Both the position numbers and the translations under genes were made by a program. A DNA stretch of 64,000 bases, taken from positions 2,790,001-2,854,000 of the forward strand of contig OZ257260.1 in the NCBI GenBank assembly GCA_965279735.1, written 5' to 3'. Of the stretch, positions 36,254-44,637 are shown one piece after another (position 1 is the stretch's first letter; each line of letters opens with the position of its first letter). A model generated the notes under the pieces. It worked only from the letters and a program-made list of their open reading frames with translations, was not told the origin of the DNA and made no database searches. The stretch comes from CAIUGU01 sp965279735 (lineage in GTDB: Bacteria > Pseudomonadota > Gammaproteobacteria > Steroidobacterales > Steroidobacteraceae).

Positions 36254-36838
36254 TCAGGCGATCACCCAGGAATGGAGACGCTCATGCTGTGCAAGCCTTT
36301 CGGCAGACGACACAGCAGCGCCGGACATTGCTGAACAGCCCTGGACGCAATGGGTCACCGCGTTTGCCATTGCCTGCGGCCACTTCGCTCCGGCCTTGAT
36401 CAGGTCAGCCGCGCCGACAAGGGTGGATTGGGGCCCCGTCAGCGTGTGCACCACGCCCTCTGCCGCCGGACCATGCTCGCCGCGAAACACGACACGCATC
36501 CCGCGATCCCAGGCGAATCTTTCAAGGACGAACAACGGTCCATGCCGGGTGAGTCCCGCGATGGGAGCCCGTTGTTGCCGCCACAGCAGATCCAGCTCGT
36601 GGTACCAGAAGTCGGTGATGTCGCCGTTCGAGAACGTGTGGATGGAAGCTCCGTGCCTGGCAGCTTCCGCGCCGAACGCAACGCTTTCGGCAAGGTCCGC
36701 ATCCACCAATACTTTATGGAGCGGAACAACCTCCTCCACAGCAGGCTTGAGGCTCGCGGCCTGGGCAGACGCCAGCGCGGAACCCCCCAGAAGGGAGACG
36801 GCGAGGCCGGCCTGAATGAACTCTCTGCGATCGGTCAT
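36254..36838 (-). CDS. Tat-exported protein upstream of the flavocytochrome genes
   Basis: 194 residues from the ATG at 36838. A twin-arginine signal (DRREFIQAGLAVSLLGG) leads to a soluble domain with no cofactor motif that I recognise; two His-rich stretches (DFWYHELDLLWR and LAQHERLHSW) stand out. It is 75 bases upstream of the flavoprotein gene in the same direction. Some 4-cresol loci have a small gene of unknown function (pchX) next to pchC and pchF; this protein may have the same role, for example in assembly, but I cannot confirm homology. Confidence 0.6.
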   Translation of the reverse strand: MTDRREFIQAGLAVSLLGGSALASAQAASLKPAVEEVVPLHKVLVDADLAESVAFGAEAARHGASIHTFSNGDITDFWYHELDLLWRQQRAPIAGLTRHGPLFVLERFAWDRGMRVVFRGEHGPAAEGVVHTLTGPQSTLVGAADLIKAGAKWPQAMANAVTHCVQGCSAMSGAAVSSAERLAQHERLHSWVIA

Positions 36839-36916
36839 GATTGCCCCCATCGAATATCAAGGGATTGTCGCGCCGGATCTCGCCTTGAAGCTTGTAAATT
36901 TCAGCCAGACAAAACT

Positions 36917-37771
36917 TCAGCCCGGAGAGGTCATGATGTGGTCCGGAACCGCATCGAACTCGCGCATGAATTCCGAAGGAGCCGCTCCCCCCATTTCGCG
37001 GAATTCCGCGATGAAATGGGACTGGTCGTAGTAGCCAGCCTCCAGGCACACCCGCGTCCACGACAGATCCGGGGATTCGCGCTTGAGTGAGACAGCGCGG
37101 CGAAACCGGAGCATGCGCAGGTAGCGCTTGGGTGTTACGCCGATTTCGCTCACGAAGTGCCGCCTCCAGGATCTGTCGCTGAGGCCGAGCGAACTGGCCA
37201 CGACGGACAGGTTGCTGATGCCGGGATCGTGGAAGAGCATCCCGGCCGCACGCTGCATGGCGGACCGGGGTGAAGCAGTCGCCAGCCTTTGCAGAAGTAC
37301 CGCCTCGACGATCCTGACCATCTCTTGGGGTTCGGATGTCTCGCAGAGGCGATCATGCAGCCCCGCAATGTCCTCGCCGAGCACGTCGCGGCAATCGTAG
37401 GCGTAGTTCAGGATTTCGGCAGGAGAGAGATGGAACAGCCGGAAAAACCCGGTCGGCTCGAAGACGACCGTGAAGTTCCTGTTGTGGCCGGTGTCGATCA
37501 GGTCGGCGACGCGGTGATCGCATGGCCCCAGGGCGATGACACGGGGCAGCACGCGCGTCCGCCGGGTGGAATATTCAAAAGCCTCGCCACGAACCCCAAG
37601 ATAGAAAGTGAGCGACGGAAAGAGCGCTACCGCGAAAGGGCGGATCCCTCCACTGCGCGCAGCAATCTCATGGTAGTCATGGCAGCGGACGTACTCCGCT
37701 AACGCTCGCGATGGCTGAATTCTTTTGCGGACCAGCCATTTGTGGCGGTCTTCTGCCTCGGCGGTCAACAT
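36917..37771 (-). CDS. AraC family transcriptional regulator
   Basis: 284 residues from the ATG at 37771; the open frame extends upstream but through the divergent promoter. The N-terminal two thirds have an AraC-type sensor with no clear cupin motif (GIRPFAVALFPSLTFYLG, NFTVVFEPTGFFRLFHLS). The C-terminal HTH_18 (about 185-275) shows VVASSLGLSDRSWRRHFVSEIG and VCLEAGYYDQSHFIAEFREMGG. It lies directly upstream of, and in line with, the flavocytochrome genes and so is a likely activator of them, or of the divergent DsbA-like gene. Confidence 0.87.
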   Translation of the reverse strand: MLTAEAEDRHKWLVRKRIQPSRALAEYVRCHDYHEIAARSGGIRPFAVALFPSLTFYLGVRGEAFEYSTRRTRVLPRVIALGPCDHRVADLIDTGHNRNFTVVFEPTGFFRLFHLSPAEILNYAYDCRDVLGEDIAGLHDRLCETSEPQEMVRIVEAVLLQRLATASPRSAMQRAAGMLFHDPGISNLSVVASSLGLSDRSWRRHFVSEIGVTPKRYLRMLRFRRAVSLKRESPDLSWTRVCLEAGYYDQSHFIAEFREMGGAAPSEFMREFDAVPDHIMTSPG

Positions 37772-37880
37772 GCTTCCCCAGGGTGGCGCGTCGCATTGAA
37801 CCCGATCCGGCCTGACGCTTGGGCTAGATGACAGCCGGACGCAGAAGTTGTCAACACTCAATAGCACGGACCAACCGGGT

Positions 37881-38471
37881 ATGCTCATCCTCAAGCCCGC
37901 CCCTGGAGTTGCCCCGGAGTTCAATGTGAGTTCGCATCCTGCTTCGCTGACTGTTCCCATCGGCCCCAACGAGCACTCCACGGGCAGCACCCACGCGCGC
38001 GTCGTGCTCGTCGAATACGGCGACTTCGAATGTCCGAGCTGCAAGGTCGCGGCGCCGACCGTCAAGCTGCTGCTCGAACGTCATTCGGGACAACTCCGTC
38101 TGATCTTCCGGCACTTTCCGCTGGAAGAAGCCCATCCGCATGCGCTGCTGGCCGCGGAAGCCGCCGAGGCTGCCGGAGCGCAGGGCAAGTTCTGGGAGAT
38201 GCACGACCTGCTGTTCGACAACCAGTCGCACCTCAAGCCGAAAGACCTGCAGCATTACGCGGAACGGTTGAGCCTCGACATGACGCGCTACCACGCGGAG
38301 ATGGACGACCACATCTACTTGCAGAAGGTCCGCGAGGACATCCAGGGTGGCAAGCACAGCCACATCCGCGCGACCCCCACGTTCTTCCTGAATGGCGTCG
38401 TGCAGGATATTTCTTTCGGCCTGAAACCCTTGCACGATGCCGTGGCTGCGGCAGTTGCGGCAAACGGTTGA
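37881..38471 (+). CDS. DsbA family thiol protein (Thioredoxin_4)
   Basis: 196 residues from the ATG at 37881; a TTG 33 bases upstream is possible. The domain has CPSC active site (in FECPSCKVAAPTVKLL), cis-Pro in RATPTFFLNG and the helical insert KFWEMHDLLFDNQ. There is no signal peptide, so it seems cytoplasmic, like the N-terminal domain of the NhaA fusion in this window, to which it is similar in layout. It is divergent from the AraC gene and 20 bases upstream of an exported VOC gene. Confidence 0.85.
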   Translation: MLILKPAPGVAPEFNVSSHPASLTVPIGPNEHSTGSTHARVVLVEYGDFECPSCKVAAPTVKLLLERHSGQLRLIFRHFPLEEAHPHALLAAEAAEAAGAQGKFWEMHDLLFDNQSHLKPKDLQHYAERLSLDMTRYHAEMDDHIYLQKVREDIQGGKHSHIRATPTFFLNGVVQDISFGLKPLHDAVAAAVAANG

Positions 38472-38491
38472 TCGAGACATCAGGGGGTTTC

Positions 38492-39340
38492 ATGCGCATT
38501 CCGGTTTCGCTCGCGTGGGTGGCTGTTGCAGTTTTGGGGTTCGGGGCAACCATCGCGAACGCGCAGACGCCTCCTGCTTCGCGCAATGCACAGGGCGTAG
38601 CGTTCAGCCAGGTGTCGCTCGAAGTGCCGGACTTCGATGCACAGGTGAAGTTCTGGACGGCGCTCGGCGGCAGCAGGCTCAAGATTCAAGCCCCGCCCCA
38701 GTCGGGCATGCGCGCAGCGCGCTTTGCGATCATCGACTTTCCGGATATGGCGATTGCGATCCGGGAGGGCCAGGGCAAGGGCGGCACCGTCGGATCAGCG
38801 ATCAATCACATCGGCTTCCAGGTACCCGACACGATGCAGGCCGCTTCCCGCTACAACGCCGCTGGCCTGAAAGTGGAAGTGGGCGGCGCGCCGAACCAGG
38901 CGTTCGTGACGGGCCCGGACGCAATCAGGGTCGAGATCCTGCAGGATCCCACTCTCAAGGTCCCGATCCGCGGTCACCACATTCATTTCTTCAACGCGTC
39001 TCCGCTTGAAATCCAGGCGTGGTACGCAAAACTGTTTGGCGCCGTTCCCGGCAAGCGGGGCAATTTCGACGCGGCAAACATCACGGCTTCCAGCACCGTG
39101 ATGAACCTGACTTTCAGCAAGGGAGATCCCGGTGCACCCACCAAGGGGCGGGCGCTGGACCACCTCACCTTCAACGTGGAAGGCCTGCCTGCCTTTGTTG
39201 CCAGACTGGAAGCCGAGCGCGTGCAGATCGAACAGCCGCTGAAGATCCAGGAGAACGGCCGCACCGGCACCGCAGTTGTCATCGATCCCTGGGGCACCCG
39301 CATCGAACTGATCGACCAGAGGGCCGGTCGCGGAGAGTAG
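38492..39340 (+). CDS. Exported VOC-fold (glyoxalase/bleomycin-resistance superfamily) protein
   Basis: 282 residues from the ATG at 38492 (CAGGGGG upstream). A signal peptide ends at NAQTPP. Two vicinal-oxygen-chelate modules follow (VSLEVPDFDAQVKFWTALGG.., GHHIHFFNASPLEIQAWYAKLFG..), each with the beta-alpha-beta-beta-beta pattern. Candidate metal ligands are His in NHIGF and GHHIHF and Glu in RIELID. VOC proteins include glyoxalase I, extradiol dioxygenases and epimerases, almost all cytoplasmic; a secreted two-module member is unusual. The reaction is unknown. Confidence 0.8.
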   Translation: MRIPVSLAWVAVAVLGFGATIANAQTPPASRNAQGVAFSQVSLEVPDFDAQVKFWTALGGSRLKIQAPPQSGMRAARFAIIDFPDMAIAIREGQGKGGTVGSAINHIGFQVPDTMQAASRYNAAGLKVEVGGAPNQAFVTGPDAIRVEILQDPTLKVPIRGHHIHFFNASPLEIQAWYAKLFGAVPGKRGNFDAANITASSTVMNLTFSKGDPGAPTKGRALDHLTFNVEGLPAFVARLEAERVQIEQPLKIQENGRTGTAVVIDPWGTRIELIDQRAGRGE

Positions 39341-41308
39341 TCAGTCGGCCTTGAAGCCGACGCGCGCGTGGCTGCCGTCGCAGAATGGCTTGTTCGCCGA
39401 GTGACCGCAACGACACAGGGCCGCTTCCGTCACGCGATCGACTGTCCTGCCGGTTCCTGCACAGATCTCGAGATTGCCGCGCATTACGAGCGGACCATTC
39501 CGCTGCGGACGGATGTCGACAGCACCATTCCTGGCTGCCAGCGGCTCCGAGGGGCGCGTGGCGGGTTCGCCTGACGCCTTGAACTCGATCGCATTGTGGC
39601 TGCCATCGCAGAAGGGTTTGTTCTGCGAAGCGCCGCAGCGGCACAACGTCGCACGATAGCCGGCTGCAACGCCGTCGATCTTCATGTCGGCACGAATCCC
39701 CAGCGGGCCGTTCTCGCGGATCTGGATCAGGTTCACCGGCGGTGCGGTTTCATTCTCCCCGCCATCCTTGCGCAGGTAGCGAATCGCACCCGACGGACAC
39801 ATGTGAGCCGTGATAACCACCTGCTCGGCACTGACCGTGTCGGGGTCGATCCACGGACCGACCACGTTCGCCTTGAATACGGTAGGCGTACCCAGCACGC
39901 AGTGGCGCGCATGAATGCAGCGCTTGCCTTCATAAATCAGCGTCAGCGCCTTGCCTTCGATCGACTCCACTCCATTGACTACTGTCGGCACGGGAATGGC
40001 CTTGGGTAATGGAGGAGCAGCCACCGGAGCGTGGGACGCGGGTTGTTCAACCTTCATGGCGGTCAGTCCCTCTGCAAGGCGAGTGCGGATCTTCGTGAGG
40101 AACACGGCAGTAGCGCCCAGTGGCGAACTGGAAGGCAAGAGTCGCGTGGCTGCACGCACGATCTCATCGCAGCGCTCGATGAGCACGGTATCAGTGATGC
40201 CGTCGGCTGGCGTTGCGGTCACGACCCGATTCATGGCGAAGCTCATGCCCGCGGTGCAATCCGGACTCTCCGCGTTCGCCGGCAACGTGGTGAGATGGCT
40301 GGCCACCGGCGAAATAGCGAACATGAGGTCCACTGCGGCGTCGACCAGCGCCCGCTGCACCACGAGACCGCGGGTTTCCGCGTAGCTCTGCACCAGCATC
40401 CTGAGCATCAGGGTGTACGTTGCATTCACGAGGTCGAGCAGATCGGCCGCGGGCTGCAGCTCGATCCACACCTTGCCCTCCGGAATCGGCGGCCGGCGCA
40501 TGAGCGGGTTCTGGGCCGCCGGGCGCCCGGGCTTGAATGACGGTCGCCGGGCACGCAGGTCGTCGAACTCGCGCTGCACCCTCAAGAAACGGTGGTAGTG
40601 GGATTCCTCTTCCTCGTCGCTGGCGCCCTCGCCCTGGATGACGATGCCATCCAGTGCTTCCTGGGCCGTCTTCAGGCACCGCACCCGGCTGAGACAAGGG
40701 AGATTTGCCAGGTCCGGGCCCAGCTGGCGCGCCGGATCACCGATGAAAAGGACTGCTTCCCCCTTCTGGTCGGAGAGCCGGGTAAGTCCTTCACGGATAC
40801 ATCGGTACAGCGCGCCCACCGTTTCATAGTCGCAACTGCTGGGCATGAGCCGCCCGGGCCAGGCTTCCCGCAGGTACTGCCGTGGCGGTTCGAAGCCGGC
40901 GCCGTCGCGGTCACGCGCTCCCTCGGGCCGCTCCAGGTAAATGAAGTGCTGCAGCGTGTCGTAGTTGAAGGGAGTGAGCTTCACGACGATGCCAGCGGGG
41001 TGATAGCCCGCTGCGATCGGGAAATTGGGTCGATCGAAGTGCGGAACTCCGCCGATGGCCGAAGCGATGTTCGCCACGAGCGCCAGATGCCCCATCTCAT
41101 CGATGGCAACGTGCAGGATCTCTCGCCGCCAGCGCTGCACGGCCTCGAGTTCCGCCGGAGTCAGGTCTTCTTCAAGGCTGTCCTTTAGGCTGAAGGCTGC
41201 ATACAGGTAGCAGCACATCAGGTTGTGCTCGATCTCCGCGGCCTCCGCCAGCAGGTTGATGAGTTGCTCGCGATTCTCGATCGTGATGGGCGGCGGGTTC
41301 TGGGTCAT
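39341..41308 (-). CDS. Ferritin-like / Fer4_19 / double CDGSH iron-sulfur fusion
   Basis: 655 residues in one frame. Residues 1-300 hold a ferritin-like (VioB/iminophenyl-pyruvate dimer synthase-type, PF12902) domain: diiron-type ligands in EAAEIEHNLM (25-30) and ILHVAIDEMGHLA. About 455-530 is a divergent 4Fe-4S mono-cluster (Fer4_19) domain: RCIHARHCVLG and AHMCPSGAIRYL. Then two CDGSH 2Fe-2S motifs follow: CRCGASQNKPFCDGSH (557-572) and CRCGHSANKPFCDGSH (632-647), both complete (3 Cys, 1 His). CDGSH clusters carry or store electrons and iron. The chain could be an oxidase with its own electron supply. No signal peptide. The ATG sits in a 7-base palindrome (see 41309-41331). Confidence 0.9.
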   Translation of the reverse strand: MTQNPPPITIENREQLINLLAEAAEIEHNLMCCYLYAAFSLKDSLEEDLTPAELEAVQRWRREILHVAIDEMGHLALVANIASAIGGVPHFDRPNFPIAAGYHPAGIVVKLTPFNYDTLQHFIYLERPEGARDRDGAGFEPPRQYLREAWPGRLMPSSCDYETVGALYRCIREGLTRLSDQKGEAVLFIGDPARQLGPDLANLPCLSRVRCLKTAQEALDGIVIQGEGASDEEEESHYHRFLRVQREFDDLRARRPSFKPGRPAAQNPLMRRPPIPEGKVWIELQPAADLLDLVNATYTLMLRMLVQSYAETRGLVVQRALVDAAVDLMFAISPVASHLTTLPANAESPDCTAGMSFAMNRVVTATPADGITDTVLIERCDEIVRAATRLLPSSSPLGATAVFLTKIRTRLAEGLTAMKVEQPASHAPVAAPPLPKAIPVPTVVNGVESIEGKALTLIYEGKRCIHARHCVLGTPTVFKANVVGPWIDPDTVSAEQVVITAHMCPSGAIRYLRKDGGENETAPPVNLIQIRENGPLGIRADMKIDGVAAGYRATLCRCGASQNKPFCDGSHNAIEFKASGEPATRPSEPLAARNGAVDIRPQRNGPLVMRGNLEICAGTGRTVDRVTEAALCRCGHSANKPFCDGSHARVGFKAD

Positions 41309-41331
41309 GGGAGTGTTTATAACGCACTCCC
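41309..41331. promoter_or_regulatory. Palindrome directly upstream of the ferritin/CDGSH start
   Basis: GGGAGTG and CACTCCC arms (7 bases each) flank TTTATAACG and end right at the ATG of the ferritin/CDGSH gene. On the minus strand it includes TTATAA, so it may be an operator over the transcription start or an RNA hairpin that covers the start codon; a normal ribosome site is not visible. Confidence 0.4.
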
Positions 41332-41401
41332 ACCCTCGTTTGTCAGGTCAGGCTGGATAGAAAATCCGCGCACCAAAGCCGGGCGTGCGGGTGCATTGTT
41401 T

Positions 41402-42652
41402 TCAGGGCAGTTCGTCGTCGGCAGGCGCCAGTCCATAAGGCTTCACGAGCGCCCAGACATGTTTCGGGATCATCGAACGCATGCGGCGCGGCTGCTCCCG
41501 GCGCAGGTGGATGATGGTTTCGACCGCCTTCATTTCAACGCGGGCCCGTGCGAACTCAAGACCGCGGGGGCCCACTCTCGGCATCAGCCAACCGACGATG
41601 GGACGGACCCACGACGGCATGCGCCGCAACGGGAGACCGCCGGCGGCACGCTCCGTATTGGCCAGGAAACCTTTCACCGGACCTTGGCGTTTGCCGGCGC
41701 TTCCGGGGTTGCCGGTGTGGATCTCGTCGCCCAGCAGCGAGAGAAGTTCCTCGCCGCGCTCGTTCCGCACGATCAGCCACTGCTCGCCCTGGCCACCCAT
41801 GTAACCCACGGTGATGTCCGCGAGCACGTTGGTGTAGTCGACACACGTGCGGCAGGTCAGCGGAAAGAAATCCCCGGGGAGCTGCGACAGCGGCAGCATC
41901 AGGAAGGGAATCTCCCGCGTCCGGCCATCCGCGAACCGGAGTTCAACGTGATAGTCGGCGCGAAATTCCAGATACGTGATCGTCTCGGGATCCGCCGACA
42001 GCAGCCCGAGAAACTGATGGAAGCGCTCGGTCGTCGTGTTGTCCGAACAGGGAGTGCCAATCACGTAGAGGCGGTCGAAGCCGAGCTCCTGCTCCAATGC
42101 CCGCAACGCATAGACCTGGCAGGGAATGCCGATGATCGCGAGCCGCTTGTATCCCTTCTGCCGCGCAGGTTCGAGCAACGCAAGCAACGGCGCGTAACCC
42201 ATGCGCATGCCGCGACACTGCGCCATGCCTTCGGCTTTGGTGACTAGCACCGGCACCGGTCGCCACTTGTCGTCAGGATCGGGCGCCATCGTGAGCACCG
42301 CATCGACAGCGCCGCTTTCGAGCAGCCGTTCGCCGAGGCGCGTGACGATGCCCGTCCATTGGGCGCCAGGCAGTGGTGCCGCAAGGGAGGCCCGCAGCAT
42401 GCGGCGGAAGGGGCCGAAGTATTGCTCATCCGTTCGCGCCGGATCGCGAACACGGCCATGCACCCGAAGTTCCAGGTTGCCGTAGTCCGGCTTGATGAAC
42501 TGGCAGGCGTGTGCACACCGCTTCGGGTCCGCGGAGCGCGAGATCCCGCAGTCGGTGCACAGCTCCCGGGGCACCGCTGCTGCCAGCGGTGGCGTCCAGA
42601 CAGATTCAACACTTTGATTTTGTGTGCCCACGTCCAACCGATCGTTGGCCAC
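41402..42652 (-). CDS. FrhB-type Fe-S flavoprotein (F420-hydrogenase beta / HCAR / BciB-like)
   Basis: 416 residues. An N-terminal Cys set (CTDCGISRSADPKRCAHAC, about 32-50) and the FrhB N- and C-terminal domains: GAVDAVLTMAP, RLAIIGIPCQVYALRALEQEL (cofactor/Cys region, IGxPCQ), YVIGTPCSDNTT, and CRTCVDYTNVLADITVGYMG. The family covers F420-hydrogenase beta subunits and the cyanobacterial/plant 8-vinyl (BciB) and 7-hydroxymethyl chlorophyll (HCAR) reductases, all FAD plus Fe-S proteins that take electrons from ferredoxin. Nothing else in the window suggests photosynthesis or F420. It is downstream of the Fe-S fusion gene in genome order (transcribed toward it), so a shared electron chain is possible. 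Confidence 0.85.
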   Translation of the reverse strand: MANDRLDVGTQNQSVESVWTPPLAAAVPRELCTDCGISRSADPKRCAHACQFIKPDYGNLELRVHGRVRDPARTDEQYFGPFRRMLRASLAAPLPGAQWTGIVTRLGERLLESGAVDAVLTMAPDPDDKWRPVPVLVTKAEGMAQCRGMRMGYAPLLALLEPARQKGYKRLAIIGIPCQVYALRALEQELGFDRLYVIGTPCSDNTTTERFHQFLGLLSADPETITYLEFRADYHVELRFADGRTREIPFLMLPLSQLPGDFFPLTCRTCVDYTNVLADITVGYMGGQGEQWLIVRNERGEELLSLLGDEIHTGNPGSAGKRQGPVKGFLANTERAAGGLPLRRMPSWVRPIVGWLMPRVGPRGLEFARARVEMKAVETIIHLRREQPRRMRSMIPKHVWALVKPYGLAPADDELP

Positions 42653-42709
42653 GGGCTCGCAAGTGTCAAGCTAAACGCCACACCCGGGTATGTCAGTCAG
42701 AAGGCACAA

Positions 42710-44116
42710 TCAGGCGGTCATGATCGCAGTGACCGTCGTCCGGTAAGCGACTTCCTCGTAGGCTTCGAGTGCCTTCTCGATGGGGACGACCGTAGTCGCC
42801 AGAGCGCGCGCATCGAACTGACCCTTGTCGAGCATTTCGACGAACCTCGGAATGTCGCGCATGGGGCTTGCCCCGCCTGCCTGACCGCCATGATGAGTCC
42901 GGCCGCCAATTGCAAACAGCACGCCGGGAATCGAGATCATCCCGCGCGGCAGACTGGTCGTGATGAGGTTCCCGCCCGCCGCACACATCTCATACGCCTG
43001 CTGGATGGGCAGGACGCCAGTGGGATCGGGTGCGGCTTCAAGCCGCGGTGGCACCTGGTCGGCTCCCGCCGCTTCAATCACGAAGTCAGCGCCCGCACCA
43101 GCGAGACCACCCCCGGGATTGCGGCCGCCTGCCCACAAGCGGTCGTTCGGGCCGCGCGACAGCTCCCTTACCTTTTCTACGAGATTCGCCCCTTCGATAT
43201 TCGGATCGAGCACATGTGTTGCTCCGATCTTCATGGCAAGTTCGCGACGGACGCGGATGGGTTCGATGGCGATGATGGTGGAGGCCCCCGCAATCTTTGC
43301 CCCCTGCACTGCGCTCAAGCCCAGCGGTCCACACCCCACGACGGCGACAATCGATCCCGGCCCGATCGCTCCGAGTACTTGTGCGGTGGCAGCGCCGAGT
43401 CCGGCTACGGTGACGCAGCTACAGACCATGCCAAGTTCCACCGCGCTGGCTTTCGTGAACAGCGGCACCACCCATTCCTCGAATGTCACCATGACCTCGG
43501 CCATGCCGCCGATGTGCGAGTTGGCATAGACCGGCGTGCCGTCCTCCATGTCGGCAATCGGCACGAGATCGTCGGGGCCCTGGCGCGTGAGGAACTGGCA
43601 CAGGTCGGCCCGCCCACGCAAACATTGGTAACAGGATCCGCATTGCGGTGTGCCCGAGACACAGACGCGATCGCCGACCTGCACGCGCCGCACTTCCGGC
43701 CCGACTGCTTCAACCACTCCTACACCGCCGTGACCCTGGATCATCGCCATGGCCTGGAGACGTTGCGCACGCTCGTTCGGCGGCGGCGCGCTGGCCTGCT
43801 GCGTGCCGAGCACCGCGCTCACATTCGAATAGCAAAGACTGGAAGCTTCGGTGCGCACCAGCACCTGTCGGCCAGTCACCGGTCGCGCCGTCAATGTATG
43901 CAGCGTCGTTCGTCCGAGTCCCGTGCCTCGGGAAATCCAGCCACGGAAGCGGCGAATTGCGGGGCGGCTGCGAGCCGGAGAGTTTGCCTGCGCCAGCAAT
44001 GCTCCCGGCGCTACCAATGCGGCGGCGCTTCCTGCGGCTGCAACGCCCTGCTTCAGCAGGTCCCGGCGGGAGAGTGAAGTCTCCCTGGTGTCCATGGGTT
44101 CTGTCTTGTTGTCCAC
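42710..44116 (-). CDS. Tat-exported zinc-type (MDR) alcohol dehydrogenase
   Basis: 468 residues with a clear twin-arginine signal (SRRDLLKQGVAAAG, 16-29). The MDR fold is complete: structural-zinc lobe CGSCYQCLRGRADLC, Rossmann motif VVGCGPLGLSAVQGA, GADFVIEAAGA. The catalytic-zinc site differs from the norm: GVCHTD is here SLCYSN (the Cys stays, the His becomes Tyr-Ser) and GHE is GHG. NAD(P)-dependent MDR enzymes are normally cytoplasmic; export implies a prebound cofactor or another reaction. An MDR annotated this way may act on an alcohol in the periplasm with an unusual electron acceptor. The start could also be the Met at residue 8. Confidence 0.82.
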   Translation of the reverse strand: MDNKTEPMDTRETSLSRRDLLKQGVAAAGSAAALVAPGALLAQANSPARSRPAIRRFRGWISRGTGLGRTTLHTLTARPVTGRQVLVRTEASSLCYSNVSAVLGTQQASAPPPNERAQRLQAMAMIQGHGGVGVVEAVGPEVRRVQVGDRVCVSGTPQCGSCYQCLRGRADLCQFLTRQGPDDLVPIADMEDGTPVYANSHIGGMAEVMVTFEEWVVPLFTKASAVELGMVCSCVTVAGLGAATAQVLGAIGPGSIVAVVGCGPLGLSAVQGAKIAGASTIIAIEPIRVRRELAMKIGATHVLDPNIEGANLVEKVRELSRGPNDRLWAGGRNPGGGLAGAGADFVIEAAGADQVPPRLEAAPDPTGVLPIQQAYEMCAAGGNLITTSLPRGMISIPGVLFAIGGRTHHGGQAGGASPMRDIPRFVEMLDKGQFDARALATTVVPIEKALEAYEEVAYRTTVTAIMTA

Positions 44117-44219
44117 GCCAATGCTCCCCTGCCCGCAACCGCTGCGCGTCAGCGGCTGCCCACTGTCGTTGAAGAAACGTCAATCAGCAAGACAGGCCTG
44201 CCACTGAACGGACGAGTGA

Positions 44220-44609
44220 TCAATCGCGCAGTTCAGTATGGATATCCGCCCCTGCTTTCAAGGTCAGCGTCACGGGTGTCTTCTCGGCGATCTCCGCCAT
44301 CCGGGTGCGCTGTTCAGGCGAGAGGTCGCCCGTGATTGTCAGGACCCGATCGATCCGGCCACGATCGCCTTCGCGGCGGAACTGCAGCTCGACGCCCACG
44401 CTCTCGAAAATCCATTGCTTGCGGTCGGCATACATCTTCAGGGTGATCGCCGTGCAAGCCCCGAGACTGGCGAGCAGCAGATCGTAGGGCGCGGGCCCTG
44501 CGTCCTGTCCACCGAGTTTCTGCGGCTCATCCGACACCAGTGCGTGATTGCCTGCCTTGATGCTGACGGCGTATGCCAGCGTTCCGATTTTCGCGAGCGC
44601 ATGAGCCAT
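44220..44609 (-). CDS. OsmC family protein, one catalytic Cys only
   Basis: 129 residues. Typical OsmC/YhfA layout: PYDLLLASLGACTAITLKMYADRK carries the first (peroxidatic-type) Cys52 and the region DLSPEQRTRMAEIAEKTPV would carry the second; here that position is Thr111 (KTPV instead of KCPV). OsmC/Ohr proteins reduce organic hydroperoxides by a Cys pair, so this member is either inactive as a peroxidase or works with an outside thiol. It ends a leftward gene set that begins at 48382. Confidence 0.85.
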   Translation of the reverse strand: MAHALAKIGTLAYAVSIKAGNHALVSDEPQKLGGQDAGPAPYDLLLASLGACTAITLKMYADRKQWIFESVGVELQFRREGDRGRIDRVLTITGDLSPEQRTRMAEIAEKTPVTLTLKAGADIHTELRD

Positions 44610-44637
44610 GGCGATTTCTCCATCTCCGGCAGACCAA

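Noticed and set aside
36917..38065. 382-codon version of the AraC regulator
   Set aside because: The extra 98 codons would overlap the divergent DsbA-like gene and have no domain; start set at 37771.
42359..44077. Long open frame of 572 codons on the plus strand across the FrhB-like and MDR genes
   Set aside because: Antisense to two recognised proteins; no family pattern and very His/Arg-rich, as expected for a shadow frame.
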